From Spartobacteria bacterium (GTDB lineage: Bacteria > Verrucomicrobiota > Verrucomicrobiia > Chthoniobacterales > UBA6821): 37,421 bases of DNA. The notes beneath the pieces were generated by a model. The model ran no database searches. It saw only the letters and a program-made list of their open reading frames with translations, and had not been told where the DNA came from. Of this stretch, positions 31,975 to 37,421 are shown in pieces. A program made the translations under genes and the position numbers. Positions within the stretch are counted from its first letter, which is position 1. Each line of letters starts with the position of its first letter. The stretch spans positions 1 to 37,421 of the forward strand of contig CANKJN010000010.1 in assembly GCA_947482345.1 (NCBI GenBank), given 5' to 3'.

Positions 31975-32819
31975 CAGAGAGGAAGATTGTCGATCAGGCG
32001 GACGGATCCCAGGCGGACGGCCGCAAAGATGCGGACACCGGTCCCGGGCTTCGCCGTTTTCAAAGATCCGAGCTTTTCCCCGTCGAGAATCTCGGCGTAA
32101 TCAACAACGGCCCCGGGAATGGCCGCGAGTTCGTTCACCAATCCGCCCCGAAGCCTTGCGACGCGGCGTTCTCCCGCCTCCGCCTCCATGGCCGTGGCGA
32201 TAAGCGCCTGATGAATTCTCGGGGCAAGCCGCCTTGCCTCGCGTGTGAGCAGGCGGTTGCGGGAACTCAGAGCGAGGCCATCCTCCTCCCTGACCGTCGG
32301 GTGAGCGACGATTTTCACAGGCATCCGGAGATCGCGTACCATTCTCCGGATCACGGCCAACTGCTGCCAATCCTTCTCACCGAAAACAGCGAGGTCGGGC
32401 CGGATCATGTTGAAGAGCATCGCCACGACCGTGCAGACGCCATCGAAGTGGCCGGGACGGGAAGCACCGCAGAGTCCCGTCGCCAAGGTGGACTCCCTCA
32501 CCAGGACCGATGCATCGGCCGCATACATCTCCGCGGGGGTGGGATGAAAGAGAAGATCTGCCCCTTCTTCCTTGCAGATCATCTGGTCCTGAGCAAAGGG
32601 CCGGGGGTATTTCGCGAGATCTTCCTTGGGTCCGAATTGGGTCGGGTTCACGAAGATGGAAACCACGACACGACCCTTGGAGCCAGCCAACCTGCGGGCT
32701 TTGCGGATCAATGCAGCATGCCCTTCATGAAGCGCCCCCATGGTGGGAACAAAGACAACCGGGGAGGGCGCCGTGCGCCGCCATGACCGGACAACTCCGA
32801 TCCGGGCCGCCGTCTTCAC
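31974..32819 (-). CDS. panC: Pantothenate synthetase PanC
   Basis: Joins pantoate and beta-alanine with ATP to make pantothenate, the coenzyme A precursor. The 281-aa protein has FVPTMGALHEGHAALI (about 23-38), IFVNPTQFGPKEDLAKYPR, the RPGHFDGVCTVVAMLFNM segment, FGEKDWQQL and SSRNRLL. The start is a GTG (32819); the preceding codons belong to the gap with secG, whose stop is only 4 nt upstream. The order secG-panC-nadB with tiny gaps suggests one operon. Confidence 0.95.
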   Translation of the reverse strand: MKTAARIGVVRSWRRTAPSPVVFVPTMGALHEGHAALIRKARRLAGSKGRVVVSIFVNPTQFGPKEDLAKYPRPFAQDQMICKEEGADLLFHPTPAEMYAADASVLVRESTLATGLCGASRPGHFDGVCTVVAMLFNMIRPDLAVFGEKDWQQLAVIRRMVRDLRMPVKIVAHPTVREEDGLALSSRNRLLTREARRLAPRIHQALIATAMEAEAGERRVARLRGGLVNELAAIPGAVVDYAEILDGEKLGSLKTAKPGTGVRIFAAVRLGSVRLIDNLPL

Positions 32820-32823
32820 CGGG

Positions 32824-33150
32824 TTATTTGGCCGGAGCCGAAGGTGTCACGGGCGATGCCGCCGGTGAGGGTGCCTTCATCAACTGCTTCTGGATCGCGG
32901 TGGGGCCGGCGGTCACCTTCACCTGCAGTACCGAGATTAGCAGGGTCAGAGCGAAGAAGAGTCCTCCGAGCCAGACGGTGAACTTGGTGAGCACGGTGGT
33001 GGTCTGGGCACCAAAGAGGTTGTCCGTGAGTCCGCCACCGAAGGCGGCTCCGAGTCCCTCACTCTTGGGGCGCTGCATGAGGATGGTGAGGATCATCAGC
33101 AGGCAGATGATCACGAGTAGGGTAACGAGGATAGGCATCAGGAGCCACAT
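32824..33150 (-). CDS. secG: Preprotein translocase subunit SecG
   Basis: A small Sec translocon subunit in the cytoplasmic membrane. From ATG 33150 the protein is 108 aa with two membrane segments (LVTLLVIICLLMILTILM and TVWLGGLFFALTLLISVLQV) joined by the SecG loop QRPKSEGLGAAFGGG followed by a phenylalanine-containing stretch (NLFGAQTTT). The C-terminal tail is Ala/Pro-rich. A start at 33138 (MPILVTLL) is equally possible. Any longer frame would run through the mobile element at 33204-33477. That element separates secG from accB and probably lies between their promoters. Confidence 0.9.
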   Translation of the reverse strand: MWLLMPILVTLLVIICLLMILTILMQRPKSEGLGAAFGGGLTDNLFGAQTTTVLTKFTVWLGGLFFALTLLISVLQVKVTAGPTAIQKQLMKAPSPAASPVTPSAPAK

Positions 33151-33578
33151 AAGGCGTCCACTACAAACGGAAGGAGGAAATCTGTAAAGAGGGAACCTCT
33201 TAAGGAAGCGCTGATTAAATCGCATAGAGGCCGTTGCGGGAAGAATTGGCTGCGGGCAAGGCGGCTTGGCGCGAGCATCCCCGCAGTGGGCTGTAAGCGC
33301 CAAGCCAACACAGCCCCCGGCCTGTTATCTCCGCAACCCGGAGGGCTGAAGCCATTTGTCGATTTTTGTGGCGTTGCTCGCTTGGGCGAGACCACTGCGG
33401 GTATCGCCCAGCACTCGCGCCTTCAAAAATCAGCAAATGCTCTTCAGCGGCCTTCATGGGATTTAATCAGCGATTCCCTAAGGAGGAACCTACCTCTTTT
33501 ATGCCTCTTCACTGGGGACAGGTTGCTTGACCTCCGGCGACTCCTCCCGTCACAATCACTCCTTCCAAAACCAATACC
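33151..33578. other. Divergent gap between secG and accB
   Basis: The 428-bp stretch is mostly the second copy of the 274-bp element. The remaining 53 bp next to secG and 101 bp next to accB must hold both promoters, or the element itself contributes one; no clear promoter or ribosome-binding site was seen. Confidence 0.5.
33204..33477. mobile_element. 274-bp MITE-like structured element, copy 2
   Basis: Same length and orientation as copy 1 (7369-7642) with 7 substitutions. The ends GGAAGCGCTGATTAAATC and GATTTAATCAGCGATTCC form an 18-bp inverted repeat with one mismatch. It is flanked by TTAA (33200-33203) and CTAA (33478-33481), fitting a 4-bp YTAR target. It sits between the divergent secG and accB genes. 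The low divergence from copy 1 suggests recent spread or gene conversion. Confidence 0.72.
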
Positions 33579-34157
33579 ATGGCACGTACCACCAAGACCT
33601 CCAAGAAGGCCCCCAAGGCCCCCGCCAAGAAGCTTTCCGCCCCCAAGGCCATCAAAGCAGCCAAGATTTCCAAGGCTCCCAAGGCGGCGGGATCGGACTT
33701 TCCCGAAGTCCGTTCCCTGATCGACCTCCTCAAGCAGAACGACCTGGCCGTCCTCGAATTCGAGAAAGGTGACTTCCGCATCACCCTGAAGACCCCGGCG
33801 GGTGCCTCCTCCGGTGCCACCGTGATCCAGGGCCATGCCTCGGCCCCCGCTCCCGCCGCCCTCCCTGCGGCATCCTCCGTCCCTGCCGAGAAGGCAGCCG
33901 CCCCGGAGCCTGCGAAAGGCAACTTCAAGGAAATCACCTCCCCCATGGTCGGCACCTTCTACGCCACCCCCTCCCCGGATGCGCCCCCCTTCGTCGAGGC
34001 AGGGAAGACCATCAATGCCGATTCCGTCGTCTGCATCATCGAGGCGATGAAGGTCATGAACGAGATCAAGGCCGAGATTTCAGGAAAGGTCGTTGAGGTC
34101 GTTGCCGAGAACGGAAAGCCGGTCCAGTTCGGACAGGTTCTCTTCCGCGTCAGCTAA
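33579..34157 (+). CDS. accB: Biotin carboxyl carrier protein of acetyl-CoA carboxylase, with a Lys/Ala/Pro tail
   Basis: AccB carries biotin for malonyl-CoA synthesis. The C-terminal biotinyl domain has [20 protein letters not shown] (about 121-140) and the biotinylation site EAMKVMNE (Lys158). An N-terminal domain (about 40-75, [22 protein letters not shown]) and an Ala/Pro linker precede it. The first 38 residues ([20 protein letters not shown] and onward) are extremely Lys/Ala/Pro-rich, unlike usual AccB N termini. 192 aa in total. accC follows by 33 bp, the standard accBC order. Confidence 0.95.
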   Translation: MARTTKTSKKAPKAPAKKLSAPKAIKAAKISKAPKAAGSDFPEVRSLIDLLKQNDLAVLEFEKGDFRITLKTPAGASSGATVIQGHASAPAPAALPAASSVPAEKAAAPEPAKGNFKEITSPMVGTFYATPSPDAPPFVEAGKTINADSVVCIIEAMKVMNEIKAEISGKVVEVVAENGKPVQFGQVLFRVS

Positions 34158-34190
34158 GGCAGCGCCGGAACCTCCGACCACACCGACCCG

Positions 34191-35555
<1,365 letters not shown>

Positions 35556-35621
35556 GGTTTTAGCCCAGAGACGACTGGAAAGGACTAGAAAGGGGTCAAC
35601 GGGAGGCTGGAATCACATCCC

Positions 35622-36248
35622 ATGAAGCCGCTCTCCGAATGCTGTCTCTACGGAATCGTCGACACGGGCTACGTGACCCCGGAGAAGATGCTGTCCATGA
35701 CGCGCTCCCTCATCCGGGGGGGTGCGGATATCCTGCAACTCAGGGCAAAGAAGGAGTCCAGCGATGAAATCCTTGCGATGGCCCGGGAACTTGCGCCGAT
35801 CTGCCGCGAAGCGGGGATTCCCTTCATTCTGAACGATTACCCGGAACTCGTCCGCGACTGCGGAGCCGCCGGGGCCCATGTCGGTCAGGATGATCTTTCC
35901 GTGGCCGAGGCCCGCCGCCTGGCCGGCCCCTCGGCGATCATCGGCAAATCGACGCACTCCTTGGAACAGGCTCTCGCATCCGCTGGGGAAAAGCCCGACT
36001 ACATCGGATTCGGACCACTTTTTGCCACGCCCACCAAGCCCGATTACCTCCCGATCGGGACCGACGACATCATGGAGGTCCACCGATTGCTGGAGTTGCC
36101 GATCTTCTGCATCGGGGGAATCAAGCACAGCAATCTTACCGGCGTCGTGACCGCCGGGGCGCGGCGCGTCGTGATTGTTTCCGATCTTCTGCTGGCCCCC
36201 GATCCCGCACAGCGCACGGCGGAATGCAAGGCGCTGCTGACCTCCTGA
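35622..36248 (+). CDS. thiE: Thiamine-phosphate synthase
   Basis: ThiE couples the hydroxymethylpyrimidine and thiazole parts of thiamine. The 208-aa protein has the TIM-barrel motifs GADILQLRAKK (about 34-44), FILNDYPELVRDCGAAGAHVGQDDL (about 66-90), IGKSTHSLEQA, YIGFGPLFATPTKP and FCIGGIKHSN. Standalone ThiE is usually 205-230 aa. GGGAGG lies 16 nt before the ATG. No TPP riboswitch was found in the short upstream gap. The methyltransferase gene begins 4 nt after the stop. Confidence 0.9.
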   Translation: MKPLSECCLYGIVDTGYVTPEKMLSMTRSLIRGGADILQLRAKKESSDEILAMARELAPICREAGIPFILNDYPELVRDCGAAGAHVGQDDLSVAEARRLAGPSAIIGKSTHSLEQALASAGEKPDYIGFGPLFATPTKPDYLPIGTDDIMEVHRLLELPIFCIGGIKHSNLTGVVTAGARRVVIVSDLLLAPDPAQRTAECKALLTS

Positions 36249-36251
36249 TCC

Positions 36252-37295
36252 GTGGGTGACAACGGGATTCTTCCGCTGCTGAGGCGGGTTCAGGAAGAAT
36301 GCGGGGGAGCCATTCCCTTCGACCGTTTCATGCGGGAGGCGCTTTATCACCCCACCCTCGGCTACTATACGGCCCAGATCGCCGACGTGGGCCGGGAAGG
36401 AGACTTCTCCACTTCCGCAACCTTGGATCAGGGACTCGGCATGTCGATCGCGGCATGGATCATGGAGCGGGCCAGGGCGTCGGGATGGCGGCGCATTCCC
36501 GTGATCGAGGTGGGTGCCGGGAGCGGACATCTGGCGCGCACCATCCTGAAACATCTGAGATGGCCGGGGCGGTTGATAACAAGTTACACGATCGTGGAAG
36601 CCTCGCCGATCCTGAAGAGGCGTCAGCAGGATCTGCTGCGCGGTCGCGGAGTGGTCTGGGTCGATTCGATGGAGCAGGCCCTGAAACGATCCGGGGGACG
36701 GGCCCTGATTTTCAGCAACGAACTGGTCGATGCCATCCCATGCCGTCTTTTTGAGAGGACAGAACATGGATGGAGCGAAGTGGGAGTTCAACTCTCCCCC
36801 GACAACTCGATTCTTGAAGTCCTGATCCCTCTCGGGGCCGGCGATCCGTGGTTCGGTCAATTTGAAGCCTGTTCACCCGGCCATCGGATTGAGCGCCATG
36901 ATTCCTACAACGAGTGGCTTCGATCATGGAGACCGGAGTGGAAGGAGGGTTCCATGCTGACGATCGACTACGGGGATCAGCAGACGGCTCAAAGCCGCAC
37001 TCCCATCCAGGGAACCCTGCGGGCGTACTGGAAGCACCAGCGGTTCACGGGACGGGAAGTCTATGCGAGGTTCGGAAAACAGGACATCACGGCCGACGTC
37101 AACTTCAGCGACCTGATCCGCTGGGGAGAGGAGTTGGGGTGGAGAAGCGAATTGCTTGCGACACAACGGGAATTTCTGAAAACCCTTCTCACCCCGAGTC
37201 AGATCGGCAGGACTTCAGACCGATTCAGCACTCCGTCCGATGCGGGCGATGCCTTCATGGTCCTGGAGCAGAGCACCGGACCTGAAATTCCCTAA
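36252..37295 (+). CDS. SAM-dependent methyltransferase, MidA (DUF185) family
   Basis: The 347-aa protein has the DUF185/MidA layout: FMREALYHPTLGYYT and REGDFSTSATL (about 45-62) precede the SAM-binding VIEVGAGSGHLARTIL (about 84-99), then FSNELVDAIPCRLFE, a region ending SMLTIDYGDQ and the C-terminal half with TADVNFSDLIRWGEELGW. Eukaryotic homologues (NDUFAF7) methylate an Arg of complex I; the bacterial substrate is unproved. The start is GTG (36252). The gene ends 41 bp before a transposase gene. Confidence 0.9.
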   Translation: MGDNGILPLLRRVQEECGGAIPFDRFMREALYHPTLGYYTAQIADVGREGDFSTSATLDQGLGMSIAAWIMERARASGWRRIPVIEVGAGSGHLARTILKHLRWPGRLITSYTIVEASPILKRRQQDLLRGRGVVWVDSMEQALKRSGGRALIFSNELVDAIPCRLFERTEHGWSEVGVQLSPDNSILEVLIPLGAGDPWFGQFEACSPGHRIERHDSYNEWLRSWRPEWKEGSMLTIDYGDQQTAQSRTPIQGTLRAYWKHQRFTGREVYARFGKQDITADVNFSDLIRWGEELGWRSELLATQREFLKTLLTPSQIGRTSDRFSTPSDAGDAFMVLEQSTGPEIP

Positions 37296-37336
37296 ATAGT
37301 GACGTCACGAGATAGGATTGTTGATAGAGGGAGCGG

Positions 37337-37421
37337 ATGAACAAAGAGAGCGCCCTTCATCGTCACGACATAACGGATCGAGTTTGGAAGTTACTGGAGC
37401 CTCATTTGCCAGGCAGGGCAG
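37337..37421 (+). CDS. IS5-family transposase, N-terminal part (cut by window edge)
   Basis: From the ATG at 37337 the frame reads MNKESALHRHDITDRVWKLL then EPHLPGRA, the N-terminal DUF4096 pattern (D..W..L.P.LPG) of IS5-family orfA-type transposases. The remainder lies beyond the window. GGAG-like GAGGGAGCGG directly precedes the ATG. The IS end should lie between 37296 and 37330, but I could not define the inverted repeat. This is a different group from the transposase at 1-248. Confidence 0.75.
   Translation, partial: MNKESALHRHDITDRVWKLLEPHLPGRA

Noticed and set aside
35556-35621. Possible TPP riboswitch before thiE
   Set aside because: The gap is only 66 bp and lacks the CUGAGA thi-box core, so there is no room for the riboswitch.

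Overview
The window looks like a chromosomal contig from a member of the Verrucomicrobiota (PVC group). The reasoning is indirect: G+C-rich, densely packed housekeeping genes, a small exported protein of the TIGR04073 type (exosortase-system-associated, a family known mainly from Verrucomicrobia), few recognisable Shine-Dalgarno sequences, and intergenic regions full of short dispersed repeats. Both ends of the window fall inside two different IS transposase genes, so the window may be a contig that was broken at insertion sequences. No rRNA, tRNA, CRISPR array, phage or defence locus was seen.

Layout. (1) 1-248: 5' part of an IS5/IS1182-type transposase, minus strand. (2) 481-7044, minus: a run transcribed SirB1-like protein -> CinA -> DUF4153 membrane protein -> large GH63/MGH1-type glucosidase. 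(3) 7045-8094: a repeat-rich stretch holding a 274-bp MITE-like element, a small CPXCG protein and two copies of a four-hairpin repeat. (4) 8095-9145, minus: nadD-rsfS. (5) 9219-11559: divergent genes for a NamZ-like exo-muramidase (DUF1343/GH171) and a NagZ-like GH3 enzyme, a likely muropeptide-recycling pair. (6) 11678-12903: exported chalcone-isomerase-like protein and a small lipoprotein. (7) 12939-17750, plus: sulfate uptake genes sbp, cysT, cysW and a short cysA, with an M14-like zinc hydrolase gene between sbp and cysT. (8) 17785-22550, minus: polyprenyl diphosphate synthase; then ldhA-type dehydrogenase, oligopeptide-binding lipoprotein and SDR, with 4-nt overlaps. (9) 22679-30047, plus: queA, YhaM-like OB/HD nuclease, gpmA, M3 peptidase, PAS histidine kinase, Bcp peroxiredoxin, TIGR04073 protein. 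(10) 30379-33150, minus: secG, panC, nadB. (11) 33579-37295, plus: accB, accC, thiE and a MidA-like methyltransferase, followed by the start of a second IS5-family transposase at 37337.

Functionally the genes are mostly core metabolism: NAD (nadB, nadD, the CinA deamidase domain), pantothenate, thiamine, fatty-acid initiation (accBC), glycolysis (gpmA), sulfate import and cell-wall turnover. I found no convincing multi-gene novel system. The most unusual content is non-coding: a 274-bp element with 30-bp inverted ends and strong internal folding, present in two 97% identical copies plus two end remnants, whose YTAR target sites supply the stop codons of two genes; a tandem pair of four-hairpin units with compensatory base changes; heptanucleotide arrays placed just upstream of start codons; and a roughly 36-nt sequence nested in one arm of each of two unrelated inverted repeats.
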